IMG/VR virus record: IMGVR_UViG_3300042867_001289
Coordinates: 62,001-126,000 of that record
From: a virus
Length of the DNA: 64,000 nt
Reading direction: 5' to 3' (one strand)
Shown: positions 34,894 to 43,953 of the stretch, piece after piece
Numbering within the stretch: position 1 is the stretch's first letter
How the letters are laid out: each line of letters opens with the position of its first letter
The notes under the pieces: generated by a model
What the model saw: only the letters and a program-made list of their open reading frames with translations
What the model was told of the DNA's origin: nothing
Databases searched by the model: none
Position numbers and translations under genes: made by a program

Positions 34894-36689
34894 TAGGCTT
34901 CTAGGCTTTCGATTCGTGCTTCTAGTGCTGTTATTTGGGCTTTGAGGTCTTGTACAGCGGCAACTGTTAGGGCTGTGATATGGTCTCCGTGATAATATTC
35001 TGGGTCCCAACCTGTTATATCATCTGCGGATTCTTCATTTGCCATATAAGTAACTAGACTTGGGGCGTCTTCCATAAGCTCTTCAACAATGAACCCATAC
35101 TGTGGGCTGATCGCATGTAAATCGGAAACTAATTCGCTTGCCCCTGAGGGGGGTTTCGCAGTATAATATCTTGGTCTAATTACATCAATAATTTCCCAAG
35201 GGTCGGCAATAGGAAAAATATCATTTTTAAATTCTCTCCTTGACACAAACGAAACAAGTACCCCAAAGCCACTATACCCATAGAACCCCGAGGCCTCGCC
35301 ACCTGTTACAGGTAAGGCACCAGCGCCACTGGGGCCGAATCGACCCAAGAATGTGTAGCCGTTATCCCAGAATTCTATCTGACTTGTACCTTTTTGACTG
35401 TTATAGAGCCTTATTCCATCATCTTGATCCCTTCTACCCAAGAAATGTGAATAAGAGGCATTGCCGTTAATCGCAAACCATAACCCTGCAGGATCCAAAT
35501 AAGAAGACTGAAGACTCAAACGCCCCCCAATACGGTGACCCGCACCACCACCAGTCCCAATAACCACACCCCCGACAATAGCGCCCGCAGCATTATTAAT
35601 AAAAAGGTCCCTAGTGGGCTGATTGCTTGGCCTAATATAAACTGGGCCTCCATAATTTACATGCACAGGAGAAACAAGAGCATTTGTAGCAGTAATATCG
35701 CCAGCGCCAAGAGCTACTGCTAAAAGATTCACAACCGTATAACTCTGGCCAGACAAACGGCCCGGAGGAAGCGTCCCAAAAGTAAGCTGACTAGCATTCA
35801 TAGCCGTAGCGTTAAGATTCCCAGCAACCGTCACATTCCCAGTGATCGTTAAACCACCCCCAGCGTTCAACGTAGAACCCAACTGCGTGATACCCGTATA
35901 CGCACCCGCCAAACGAGCCGCAGGGACCGTACCAGAAGTAAGCTGAGTCGCATTCAAATTACCAGAAAAACTACCAGCCGAAACAGCTACGGTGGTACCA
36001 AACTGGACAGCACCACCCAAAGGATTAATCTTCAAAACCCCAGCAGCCGAACCAACCCGAGCCTGAATCGTATCCACCGCAGTAAGCGCAACAGACCCAG
36101 TCACAGACCCCAAAGCAACATTAGCGCCACTAGTAAGCCCAAAAACAGCCTGACCCGAAGTGCCCCCAGCCAAAGAAATCGGAAGATGCGACCTAGAAGC
36201 ATAAAAAGGCATCTGAGGGCTAGCAGCCCCAACACCCACACCAAAATTATTTATATAAGTGCCAGCAGCACTAAAACTGCCACCAGAACTAATACCACCC
36301 CACCCGGTACCAGTCCAAACATACGTCAAAAGCGTGTCACTCTCAAAAATTGTGGTACCAGCAGGAACATCCCCCAAACCAGGACGAGTCGTAGAAGTAC
36401 AAACAACCGGAGGAGCAAAAACAAGACTATTCGAATCACGAACAACCCCAAGAACAACAAGGCTGTCAGCACGATTCTCAAAAAACACACACGCCACACG
36501 CTCACCCTCGCGAGGCAAAACAAGCGAAGAAACAGCCAGAGGACCATACTGGACTTCCACGCTAATCCGAGGAACAATCACCCAAACGCGCGACAACTCC
36601 TCGTTAACGTTCGTGACAAACCCATAATAAATGCCATTCGGTCTAAACGAAACACTCGCCGTTGACTCTGGATTACTATAATCACTCAT
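34893..36689 (-). CDS. Baseplate spike protein: gpV-like OB fold fused to S74 intramolecular chaperone
   Basis: A 598-residue fusion. Residues about 15-95 are a gpV/gp5-type OB fold (Y-Y-G-F-V-T-N-V-N, R-V-W-V-I-V-P, then L-V-L-P-R-E-G-E-R-V-A-C-V-F). A repetitive beta region (many G-x-L/N-A-T motifs) follows, and residues about 480-598 are a Peptidase_S74-type chaperone (S-R-R-E-F-K-N-D, Y-G-F-I-V-E-E-L) ending in the usual trimeric helix (L-K-A-Q-I-T-A-L-E-A). S74 domains fold trimeric spikes then cut themselves off at the Ser before the domain. An S74 domain on the central spike is unusual. Confidence 0.8.
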   Translation of the reverse strand: MSDYSNPESTASVSFRPNGIYYGFVTNVNEELSRVWVIVPRISVEVQYGPLAVSSLVLPREGERVACVFFENRADSLVVLGVVRDSNSLVFAPPVVCTSTTRPGLGDVPAGTTIFESDTLLTYVWTGTGWGGISSGGSFSAAGTYINNFGVGVGAASPQMPFYASRSHLPISLAGGTSGQAVFGLTSGANVALGSVTGSVALTAVDTIQARVGSAAGVLKINPLGGAVQFGTTVAVSAGSFSGNLNATQLTSGTVPAARLAGAYTGITQLGSTLNAGGGLTITGNVTVAGNLNATAMNASQLTFGTLPPGRLSGQSYTVVNLLAVALGAGDITATNALVSPVHVNYGGPVYIRPSNQPTRDLFINNAAGAIVGGVVIGTGGGAGHRIGGRLSLQSSYLDPAGLWFAINGNASYSHFLGRRDQDDGIRLYNSQKGTSQIEFWDNGYTFLGRFGPSGAGALPVTGGEASGFYGYSGFGVLVSFVSRREFKNDIFPIADPWEIIDVIRPRYYTAKPPSGASELVSDLHAISPQYGFIVEELMEDAPSLVTYMANEESADDITGWDPEYYHGDHITALTVAAVQDLKAQITALEARIESLEA

Positions 36690-36719
36690 TTTAAAATCCC
36701 TCTACGCTCAAACCGCCGC

Positions 36720-37562
36720 TTAAGCAGTTGTTTCTTCTTTTTGCCTAAACCTCGCAGGGGTCCGACCCGACACCGAAACGGGAAGACCAGAATCCTCCTG
36801 CCATGATACTTCAGTAATCAGAAATGGACTGTTAAAAGTCGGAATACCAGTAAAATTTATTGTCATCCCAGGACGCAACTGGGTAGCGTTCGCCCGATCA
36901 AACAACGCCGTAAAATCAGCCTCATACGGGTCGTTATCAGAACGCCTAAAAGTAGGGCACTCAATAAGCTGGTAATAAGAACCTTCGACCGAAGGCCACC
37001 CAGATGTCACATTCCCCCACCTGCCCAAAAGCCAAAACTGTGGCGCAAAATACACGGTCCCATCAACTTCAAAAACAACATACTGGGCGTCCCCAGCGAC
37101 CCGACGCATAACATCCCAAGCAGACTCCATATTCTCATAAAATTGCGTTGTAGTAATAGTTAGCTCTTCAGGACTATCAACCCCAACATACCTCAAGCCT
37201 TGACTATTAGCAGCATATTTCACAAACTCGCTAGGCGAAGTAGCCCCAAACGCTTCAGGGGTTTTATTACGCTTCAAACGCTGAATACCTCTCGAACGGG
37301 CTTCAACAGTTATAGAAGGATCAAACCCCCCAGCCGCCTCAACGTTTATCGAAGCAATTTCGAATGACGCCAAAAAATATTGCACTTCTCGGCGGATCAC
37401 AAAATAGTTATTATTAAGCATAGAAAACCCTGGGTCTCTAAGCTTAATAACCATTTCAGACGCATAATCCATCGTGTAACTAATAGTTACAGTTTCTACG
37501 AGTTCTTCAACGTTTGCTCGTTGGAAAGAGTTAAGACCGGAAAGAATTATAGGAAGAGCCAT
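36720..37562 (-). CDS. Baseplate hub protein (gpD-like)
   Basis: A 280-residue protein with the hub pattern: N-terminal strand-rich domain (V-E-T-V-T-I-S-Y-T-M-D-Y-A-S-E), then E-A-R-S-R-G-I-Q-R-L and the helical-strand segment with F-V-K-Y-A-A-N-S-Q-G-L, and a late barrel (L-R-P-G-M-T-I-N-F-T-G). It resembles the gp27/gpD hub that sits between tube and spike. It lies between the LysM-like adaptor and the OB-fold spike gene, the expected place. Confidence 0.78.
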   Translation of the reverse strand: MALPIILSGLNSFQRANVEELVETVTISYTMDYASEMVIKLRDPGFSMLNNNYFVIRREVQYFLASFEIASINVEAAGGFDPSITVEARSRGIQRLKRNKTPEAFGATSPSEFVKYAANSQGLRYVGVDSPEELTITTTQFYENMESAWDVMRRVAGDAQYVVFEVDGTVYFAPQFWLLGRWGNVTSGWPSVEGSYYQLIECPTFRRSDNDPYEADFTALFDRANATQLRPGMTINFTGIPTFNSPFLITEVSWQEDSGLPVSVSGRTPARFRQKEETTA

Positions 37563-38206
37563 TAGTCTGTGAAAGGATTTCCATCGGCAGCAGTAAACGG
37601 TATCCCATTTCTCGTAGAAACAGGGGCCTGCACCCTCCTCGGAGGATAATCCGTATAAGAAATCGGAGATAAAAAAGTAACCGGAATCGTAGGATTCCGC
37701 TCCTCCGTAACAGTCATCTGAACATCAGCCTGAGTAGCCTTATTATCCAAATCTCGATTCAAAACAGATATTTGCATATCGGTGATACGCCACCATGCCG
37801 TATACCGACCCCTGATAGTCCGCACGCCCTGGAACAGCATCCTATCGACACCGCCAGTAAAATAAACGGGGAAAGGTACCGTTGCCATAGCTCTCAAAAC
37901 CGCAATTTCGATTTCCACATTAGCTTGCCCCCCAGTAGCCCTATTAGCCAACCTAAAATTAAGAGCCGCTTTAGTTAACTGGTAACCGGTAAAAGATAGT
38001 AACGGATACTTTCCGGCACGCTTAACTTCCTCATAAGAAGCCGAAATGTTTTCAAAATTGACTTCGACGGGAGCATAAGGAAAAACAAAAGTTGTAGGCT
38101 CGCCAAGAGAAAATTGTGTCATCAAAGCCCAAGAGTTTGACCGGGTATATCCACCATAATTTTCAAGCCAATACTTATTTTGAAGATTTACAGCTACCCT
38201 TGCCAT
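37562..38206 (-). CDS. LysM-like baseplate/tube adaptor (gp53-like)
   Basis: A 214-residue protein. The N-terminal part (A-P-V-E-V-N-F-E-N-I-S-A-S-Y-E-E-V, then G-K-Y-P-L-L-S-F-T-G-Y-Q-L) has the pattern of proteins between tape measure and hub in contractile phages, which contain a LysM-like or adaptor fold. The second half is beta-rich (A-W-W-R-I-T-D-M-Q-I-S-V-L-N-R). It overlaps the tape-measure start and the hub gene by one base each, so co-translation is likely. Role by position: links tube end to hub. Confidence 0.68.
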   Translation of the reverse strand: MARVAVNLQNKYWLENYGGYTRSNSWALMTQFSLGEPTTFVFPYAPVEVNFENISASYEEVKRAGKYPLLSFTGYQLTKAALNFRLANRATGGQANVEIEIAVLRAMATVPFPVYFTGGVDRMLFQGVRTIRGRYTAWWRITDMQISVLNRDLDNKATQADVQMTVTEERNPTIPVTFLSPISYTDYPPRRVQAPVSTRNGIPFTAADGNPFTD

Positions 38207-41200
38207 CAGATACGCTCCTTCCGTGAACGGGTCTTACGATTAATAATTGTTTCTACAGCGCGAGCAATTTCTTCAGGAGAAGCATTCGGACCTGCCGTAA
38301 TATTAAAATTGTATGTCCCAGAATTACCGATCATAGCTGGTGCGGTTGTCGGTGAGACTATCGGCATTTGGGTATCGCCTACGGGTGCGCCTGCCCCTGG
38401 GACGACATGCAGGTGTCTGCCTCCGGCGTTGTGGAACTCGGCGAACCCACCGTTGTCTTGTGTGAGTTGTTGGTATGCTCCGAGGTTTTGTCCGGTTAGG
38501 TCATAGGCGTTTCCTGTAGCGTGGTCGGAGTTTATTGATCCTAGGCCGTCTGTTCTGAGGCTAGATACGACTGAGCGTTTCCCTGCGATACCGCCGTCTA
38601 GCTGGTTGTGTTTTGACATGGTTCTTTGAAGACGGCTACTCGCTGTATCCGCCTCGCCAACTTTTGCATTAGGATCGTAGAGCGGGTTTCTATTGCCATT
38701 TATGTATTCATAGTCACCGCCTACGTCATATCCGCCACTGACGGGAAGATTGAATGGCGCTGCAGGCTTGATAGTCCCATTGGCTACTAGCCCATCATAC
38801 CAACCAGGATTTTTTGTATACCACGCAGGAGGATTAGAAAAACCAGTTTTGACGCCTAACTGCGTGGCATCTACAATAGCCCTCTGTTGAGCATTTAAAG
38901 AATTATAAAGCCTCTCCTGAGCACCCTGCGCAGTATCAAGAGTAGTCGCAAGATCCACATCTATACCCAAACCTGCAATCAAAAAGTCTGCAGTCGCCTT
39001 ACCGGCATCAGGCCCAAGCAGCTTAGCGGCATCCCTCTGCTCCTTTGTGGTCTCTTGGGTTACTTTCAGCCCCTGAGTGGTTATAAATTTTAGTTGTTCA
39101 GTAGTGGCAGTATCCAAATATTTTTGCAAAGCCTCAGCGCCAGGACCCGTGAGAGTCTGCCCGCTCCGAGCTTCCAAAGAAGCAACAACTTGCCCCCTAG
39201 CAGCATCTTCTTGAGAAGTACGAAAAACCTCGTTAACAGCATCATAAGCCTTCTTATTCTCAGGTGCCTGAAATTCCTTACGGCGACCATACAAAGGGCC
39301 ATCAGGATTGTTCCACTGAGGAGAATTAGGGCCCATCTGCTTCACAAAATATGCTTGCGCAGCAAAAACATCGTCAGGGAACAGGTTCATAGCCTGCTCG
39401 GCTACAGTCTGTTGAAAAGTCCTTTTTTGTTCATCAGAAAGAGGCCCTTGAGTATTGCGAATATCTTCACCACCCTGGTTTATCGCCTCCTGAGCTTTCT
39501 GAGGGGCAAAAACTTCATCGAAAACTCTTGCAATACCCTCAAACGAAGCTTTACGCATAGATTCGTTTAACTCATCTATAGTTTTAGGTATAGCAAGACC
39601 AAGCTTTTCCAGCCCGTCCACAGCGGTCAAGGTTGCGTCGTACAAATTCAAACCCATTGAGTCAGATAGCTTTAAAATTTCTTCTTCAGTTTTCCCTGAC
39701 GCTTGAGACAGGTTGTCAAGGTTGTATTTGAAGTAACCACCAAGAACGCCTGCCACCTTAGTTGCAGAGTCAGCGGCCCTATCTTGCGCCTTTGAAAATG
39801 ATTTTGCAGAAGCTTGATCATCCTGGCCCTTGGTTGGAGCATCAGCGCTCAAACCTTGTGTTTGAAGAGCCTTACGGGTATCAGCTGTCATCAGCCCGCT
39901 ATCGACCATTGAATTAAGAAGAACATCCCTCTGATCTCTAAAATCTTTAATACCGTCAGTAAGGGCATCATCAAATTCTTTTCCAGCATCTTCAATACTC
40001 TCATAAATTGCTTTTTTTGATTTTTCTGGCTTATTGCCCACTTTTTGTGATTCTATATCAACATCATCAGCTCCTGTTTCTTTTCGGATGAACGCTTTCC
40101 GGTCAGCCTCCGAAGTTTTAATACGATCTGCAAGCCCGCCGCCGTTGCCTTTATCACCATAAAGCTTTGTATAAATAGAATCACCAGTTTCAGAAAACAG
40201 CTTATTAAACTGCTCTGGAGCAGCAGCCAGTCCCTGCATTATCTGTTCCGGGGTTTCCCTAGCAGCGACACCACCATAAATAGAACTCATATAAGAATTT
40301 GTTATACCCTCACGCCCAAGCTTATTTCGCTCTTTATAGCTTTTCTCATCATTAGAAGCACCCATAGCACCACCACCGATGCCACCAGCAATGCCACCAA
40401 CAAGGCCGCCGATAACGCCACCAATAACTGTGCCTGGCCCAGGAAAAAGGCTACCAATCATTGCACCGATAACGGCACCCCCCGTAGCACCACCAATAGC
40501 ACCAGCAATAGCACCACCCTTAGCAGTCTGAGCAGTCGCAGCAGTACCTATACCCGCCACAGCACCACCCAAAAGAGGGTTACCAGTCATAGCGCCAACC
40601 ATGCCACCCGCCATCATCGAACCCTGAGCCTCATCAGCCATAAACGGGGTAGCAGCCATCATCGCAAAAGGAAGAGCCCCTCTAGCCGCATTGCCAGCAG
40701 ACGAAGCAGCGCCTCTAGCTTTCATAGCCATTTGCTGACCTTTAGTAAGCGGTGGAGGTGCTTTATTAACCCCAGCAGTAGAACCACCACCACTCCCCGA
40801 AAAACCACCACCCTGCCCTCTAGCAAACTTAGACCCAGTACCACCACCATTAACGTTGACGGTCGTAGCATTAACCGTCATCGTCCCCGTAGTCGCAGAA
40901 GTAGCCCCACCCCCAGGACCCCCAGGCCCTCCCTTGCCACCAGACCCAGGCATGCCCATCGACTTACCCCGACCACCCCAAAAACTATAACCCTTACCCT
41001 TAGCAAAACTACTCTGAGACCCAACACTCTTAACAGCCTGACGGCCCAACAACAACGCAGCAATACCACCCATACCCTGCATCTGGTCCATAACACCACC
41101 AGACTTCTCACCCGGCTCCTTCTTCCCACCAAAAAGAAGTTTCGCAACAGGACCAGCAATATCAATAATCTGCTTAGAAATATTCGCAATCATATTAGCG

Positions 41201-42615
41201 ATCATTGTCAAAGCAGGCATAATGTCAACCAGAATCTGCTTCATACCTTGAAACAACCGCTGCCCCTGAGCAAAAATCTTGCTTACAGCCTCACCAAAAC
41301 CAACAAACTCACTTCTATTCTCAACAAGAATCGTACTCAAACTATTTACCGACTCGCCAACGCCACCAAAAATCTGAGAAAAAATCGGCATAAAAGAATC
41401 AATAATAACCTGACCGCCCTTTTTAAGCGGCTCAAGGTACGCAACAAAACTCCGAAACCCGTCCCTCAGCCCGCCACCCCACTCACCAATCTTCGACAAA
41501 AAACCTTCCGCTTTAGGCAAATAGTTACCAAAAAACGTGGCAGTCCAGTCAATCAGTTTCCGTGAACCCTCAACGAGACCATCAATAAAAGAACCCGAAT
41601 CGTAGGCACGCAAACTTGCGCCGATCCGCAAAAGGCCAACACGAACAAACCCAAAGATTTTATCAAAAGCAACTTGAAGTCCAGGAAGAAAACTTTGTCC
41701 CATATCAGCACCAAGACTGAAAATTTTGGTCACATACCCCTTGAGCTGACCAAACAAAGTGTTGTTAACCCCATCCAAAAGGCCAACAACGTTCTTATTA
41801 AGTTTGCCTTCTTTCAAAGCGGTAAGAAACCCTTGCTCGGTAGTAGCACCAAGTTTCTGGGCGTTCTTAATAGCGACCTCGAACTCGGAGCCAAGGTCAC
41901 CGGCGTTTTTAGCCATTGTCCCAGTGATTTTGCCGTTCTTACGCAGCTCGCCTAGGAACGTTCCGGCAGCTGCCATACCTTTTTCCATGTCGCCAGAAGC
42001 GACAGCAAAGTCACCCAGAGCCTTAAGAGAACCAGCCATATCGCCGGTATAAGAAGCGCTTTTGGTGATACCTGAGAAAGCTGCGCTCACACCTTTCAAA
42101 CCAAACACTGCAAGATCAGCATCGGATTGAATGCTTCGCAAACCGCCAATAGCCATCTGCTGCCTGTTACCAAGAGCCCCAGCTTGATAGTTCACGGCTG
42201 CCACAGCCCCCTGGTACTGGCGGTAAGCTGCAGCGCCTGTAGCGGCAGCAGCAGTGACAATAGCCATGGCTCCTGCAACACCCGCAAGGGCAAACTGCCA
42301 GGCTTTAGCTGCAGCAGCACCAACTTTAAAAGCCAGTGTGATTGCCACTAGCCCGAGCGCGGCGATAGCTGTTTGAGCGGCAAAAGCTTTAAATATAAAT
42401 GAAACAGTTTTATCTAGATAATCAGCAAATTTGCCAATTATTTTTCTATTTACTTTAAACTGGCTGCCAAGCCTTTTATTTGACTTGTCAAGCCTATCTG
42501 TATCTTTTTCAAGGGCGTCGGCTTCCCGGCCCATCCGCATCAATGCCGCTGACGTTTTGTCAATTTCTTTAGTGTCAGCATCAATATCTATATCAATTTT
42601 GACTTTTTCAGCCAC
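38206..42615 (-). CDS. Tail tape measure protein with C-terminal M15-like peptidase motif
   Basis: A 1469-residue protein, GTG start after GGTAGG. The N-terminus is coiled coil; residues about 60-150 hold hydrophobic helices, residues about 280-480 helical repeats, and residues about 540-760 are Gly/Ala/Met-rich, including G-G-V-I-G-G-L-V-G-G-I-A-G membrane-like stretches. Near 1365-1405 is S-D-H-A-T-G-N-A-Y-D-L and later H-L-H-V-V-P-G, the zinc motif of M15 (VanY/D-Ala-D-Ala) peptidases. Tape measures set tail length and pass into the cell; the peptidase could open peptidoglycan during entry. At about 3 bases of tail per amino acid its length implies a tail of roughly 200 nm (inference). Confidence 0.9.
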   Translation of the reverse strand: MAEKVKIDIDIDADTKEIDKTSAALMRMGREADALEKDTDRLDKSNKRLGSQFKVNRKIIGKFADYLDKTVSFIFKAFAAQTAIAALGLVAITLAFKVGAAAAKAWQFALAGVAGAMAIVTAAAATGAAAYRQYQGAVAAVNYQAGALGNRQQMAIGGLRSIQSDADLAVFGLKGVSAAFSGITKSASYTGDMAGSLKALGDFAVASGDMEKGMAAAGTFLGELRKNGKITGTMAKNAGDLGSEFEVAIKNAQKLGATTEQGFLTALKEGKLNKNVVGLLDGVNNTLFGQLKGYVTKIFSLGADMGQSFLPGLQVAFDKIFGFVRVGLLRIGASLRAYDSGSFIDGLVEGSRKLIDWTATFFGNYLPKAEGFLSKIGEWGGGLRDGFRSFVAYLEPLKKGGQVIIDSFMPIFSQIFGGVGESVNSLSTILVENRSEFVGFGEAVSKIFAQGQRLFQGMKQILVDIMPALTMIANMIANISKQIIDIAGPVAKLLFGGKKEPGEKSGGVMDQMQGMGGIAALLLGRQAVKSVGSQSSFAKGKGYSFWGGRGKSMGMPGSGGKGGPGGPGGGATSATTGTMTVNATTVNVNGGGTGSKFARGQGGGFSGSGGGSTAGVNKAPPPLTKGQQMAMKARGAASSAGNAARGALPFAMMAATPFMADEAQGSMMAGGMVGAMTGNPLLGGAVAGIGTAATAQTAKGGAIAGAIGGATGGAVIGAMIGSLFPGPGTVIGGVIGGLVGGIAGGIGGGAMGASNDEKSYKERNKLGREGITNSYMSSIYGGVAARETPEQIMQGLAAAPEQFNKLFSETGDSIYTKLYGDKGNGGGLADRIKTSEADRKAFIRKETGADDVDIESQKVGNKPEKSKKAIYESIEDAGKEFDDALTDGIKDFRDQRDVLLNSMVDSGLMTADTRKALQTQGLSADAPTKGQDDQASAKSFSKAQDRAADSATKVAGVLGGYFKYNLDNLSQASGKTEEEILKLSDSMGLNLYDATLTAVDGLEKLGLAIPKTIDELNESMRKASFEGIARVFDEVFAPQKAQEAINQGGEDIRNTQGPLSDEQKRTFQQTVAEQAMNLFPDDVFAAQAYFVKQMGPNSPQWNNPDGPLYGRRKEFQAPENKKAYDAVNEVFRTSQEDAARGQVVASLEARSGQTLTGPGAEALQKYLDTATTEQLKFITTQGLKVTQETTKEQRDAAKLLGPDAGKATADFLIAGLGIDVDLATTLDTAQGAQERLYNSLNAQQRAIVDATQLGVKTGFSNPPAWYTKNPGWYDGLVANGTIKPAAPFNLPVSGGYDVGGDYEYINGNRNPLYDPNAKVGEADTASSRLQRTMSKHNQLDGGIAGKRSVVSSLRTDGLGSINSDHATGNAYDLTGQNLGAYQQLTQDNGGFAEFHNAGGRHLHVVPGAGAPVGDTQMPIVSPTTAPAMIGNSGTYNFNITAGPNASPEEIARAVETIINRKTRSRKERI

Positions 42616-42653
42616 TAGACCTACCCCCCATCAAAGGGTCAAAAGAAGTTTTG

Positions 42654-42833
42654 CTATCTTTCATTACGCTTACGCTCAGCTTCAGCGTCAGCTGAAGTAA
42701 CTTTAGCGCACGCTAAAAGGATAGCCCACTCATCATAGGTTTTATCTAGTAGATCTAGGGGGCTGCAGCCATAAGCCTTAGCAAGCCTAGCCGAGGTGAT
42801 GATCCAAGGATGCTCCTGAAGCTCCGCGATCAC
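42654..42833 (-). CDS. Second tail assembly chaperone (gpGT-like part)
   Basis: A 59-residue frame, GTG at 42833 in a GTGA overlap with the end of the first chaperone. The sequence I-A-E-L-Q-E-H-P-W-I-I-T-S-A-R-L, then G-C-S-P-L-D-L-L and T-Y-D-E-W-A-I-L-L-A-C-A-K ending in a charged helix, is the classical pattern of the downstream assembly chaperone (gpG/gpT) between tube and tape measure. It may be made either by translational restart at GTG or as a fusion by -1 frameshifting, because the -1 frame is open through the overlap. No canonical slippery heptamer is obvious. Confidence 0.75.
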   Translation of the reverse strand: MIAELQEHPWIITSARLAKAYGCSPLDLLDKTYDEWAILLACAKVTSADAEAERKRNER

Positions 42834-43372
42834 CTCACTGTAGGGTCCACCTGCTCTTCCGAACCAACATCATCGCCATAACCAGCACGATCCATAATCG
42901 CAAGAGCCGCAGCCTCAACGTGAGGATCAATACCAAAGAAAGCAATCACACAATCAGGAACCGGAACCTGCGTATCAGTCATTTCGAGAAGCTCACGAGA
43001 AGCAAAAGAAATCGAAGCACCTTCAGCGTTCGTTACTTCTTCACCATGCAAAAAGATACCAGTAGTAGTCGCAGCAATAACACGAGCGGCGAACTTAGTA
43101 GCATCCATACCATCCTTAGTATTATCACCAGCCTGCTTACGCCACTGCTTCATCTGCGACTGCTGAACATTAGGAGAAACCCTAACAGTAACACCAGGGC
43201 GTTCAGGCACCTCAATAAAAACGTCCTGACGGCGAATATGCTTAGAAACAACTTCACTCAACTGCTGAAGCAGATTCTGCTCTGCAGCTGAGTCTGCAGC
43301 TAGTTCTGCGGGTGGCTCGACCACATTCTCAGACTTAGGAGAAATGGAACCGTACTCGTATGTATCATTCAT
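42830..43372 (-). CDS. Tail assembly chaperone (gpG-like)
   Basis: A 180-residue acidic protein: disordered acidic start, helical middle (Q-N-L-L-Q-Q-L-S-E-V-V-S-K-H-I-R-R), F-I-E-V-P-E-R-P-G-V-T-V-R-V-S, then E-V-T-N-A-E-G-A and F-A-S-R-E-L-L-E-M. This layout and its position before a frameshift-like overlap and the tape measure gene identify the first chaperone, which keeps the tape measure soluble and recruits tube subunits. The ATG stands 7 bases after a TATAGT -10 box and has no Shine-Dalgarno, suggesting leaderless translation. Confidence 0.75.
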   Translation of the reverse strand: MNDTYEYGSISPKSENVVEPPAELAADSAAEQNLLQQLSEVVSKHIRRQDVFIEVPERPGVTVRVSPNVQQSQMKQWRKQAGDNTKDGMDATKFAARVIAATTTGIFLHGEEVTNAEGASISFASRELLEMTDTQVPVPDCVIAFFGIDPHVEAAALAIMDRAGYGDDVGSEEQVDPTVR

Positions 43373-43379
43373 AATGCCG

Positions 43380-43408
43380 ACTATATCAACAAGCCGAGAC
43401 CATGTAAA
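43380..43408 (-). promoter_or_regulatory. Near-consensus late promoter before the tail chaperone
   Basis: On the minus strand TTTACA (complement of 43403-43408), a 17-base spacer and TATAGT (complement of 43380-43385) match a principal-sigma promoter. Seven bases separate the -10 box from the ATG at 43372, so the mRNA is probably leaderless. It would drive chaperones, tape measure and baseplate genes separately from the sheath and tube. Confidence 0.65.
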
Positions 43409-43413
43409 GACGC

Positions 43414-43465
43414 ACTGAGATAAAAATCTTGACGACTGGGATGCTTAGATTAAAAACATCTCAGT
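43414..43465. other. Inverted repeat between tail tube and chaperone genes
   Basis: Perfect 8-base arms, ACTGAGAT (43414-43421) and ATCTCAGT (43458-43465), are separated by 36 bases. They lie just after the tail-tube stop and just before the chaperone promoter. The large loop and lack of a GC-rich stem argue against a strong terminator; a weak terminator, RNase site or protein-binding dyad is possible. Confidence 0.35.
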
Positions 43466-43468
43466 CTG

Positions 43469-43942
43469 TCAGATCGCAGTACCAGCAGTAGTCCTACCCG
43501 AAACTTCGCTAACCGAGAAAGTAAGCGAAAAAGTTGCAGGAGCACCAGAAGAAGCATCACCCTCAGGCTCAGTCACACCGACAAGCAAAGCCAAAGGATA
43601 AACACGCTCAGTGCCAAAAACCTTCAAATCGCAATTCAGGTCAAAAATGTTCAGATTATAATAAACTGAACCAACCATCTGACGGACAAGCTTCAAAGCC
43701 TCACCATCACGATTTGGATCATAATGACGGGTTACCGTCATATCACCAATCTCAGCCGGAGCGCAAAGCGTCTCAGGGAACTTCGCCCCACCGTCATAAA
43801 CCTTTTCCACAGATGCGGTAATTTCACCACCAGACACCTGAGCAAAATAGCCATTAAACTTAGGGCCGGTAGCTACAGCACCATTCTTAGATCCTGGTGC
43901 AATTTCGGCGACAACCTGCCGCTGCGCAATCTTATTTGACAT
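43469..43942 (-). CDS. Tail tube protein
   Basis: A 157-residue beta-rich protein with GGAGG ribosome site. F-N-G-Y-F-A-Q-V-S-G-G-E-I-T-A-S-V-E-K-V-Y-D-G-G-style strands, V-T-R-H-Y-D-P-N-R-D and a late T-F-S-L-T-F-S-V-S match contractile-phage tail tube subunits, which polymerise inside the sheath. Directly after the sheath gene, as in nearly all contractile phages. Small size (T4 gp19-like) supports the call. Confidence 0.88.
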   Translation of the reverse strand: MSNKIAQRQVVAEIAPGSKNGAVATGPKFNGYFAQVSGGEITASVEKVYDGGAKFPETLCAPAEIGDMTVTRHYDPNRDGEALKLVRQMVGSVYYNLNIFDLNCDLKVFGTERVYPLALLVGVTEPEGDASSGAPATFSLTFSVSEVSGRTTAGTAI

Positions 43943-43953
43943 TTTTCCTCCGG

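Noticed and set aside
40732-41565. A 277-residue plus-strand frame
   Set aside because: It lies opposite the tape measure gene, is Arg/Thr/Leu-biased and has no ribosome site.
42830-42870. Canonical slippery heptamer for the tail chaperone frameshift
   Set aside because: I found no X-XXY-YYZ heptamer in the open window, so a programmed shift is kept only as a possibility.
43414-43465. Strong intrinsic terminator
   Set aside because: The arms are only half GC and the loop is 36 bases; the T-run is not after the stem.
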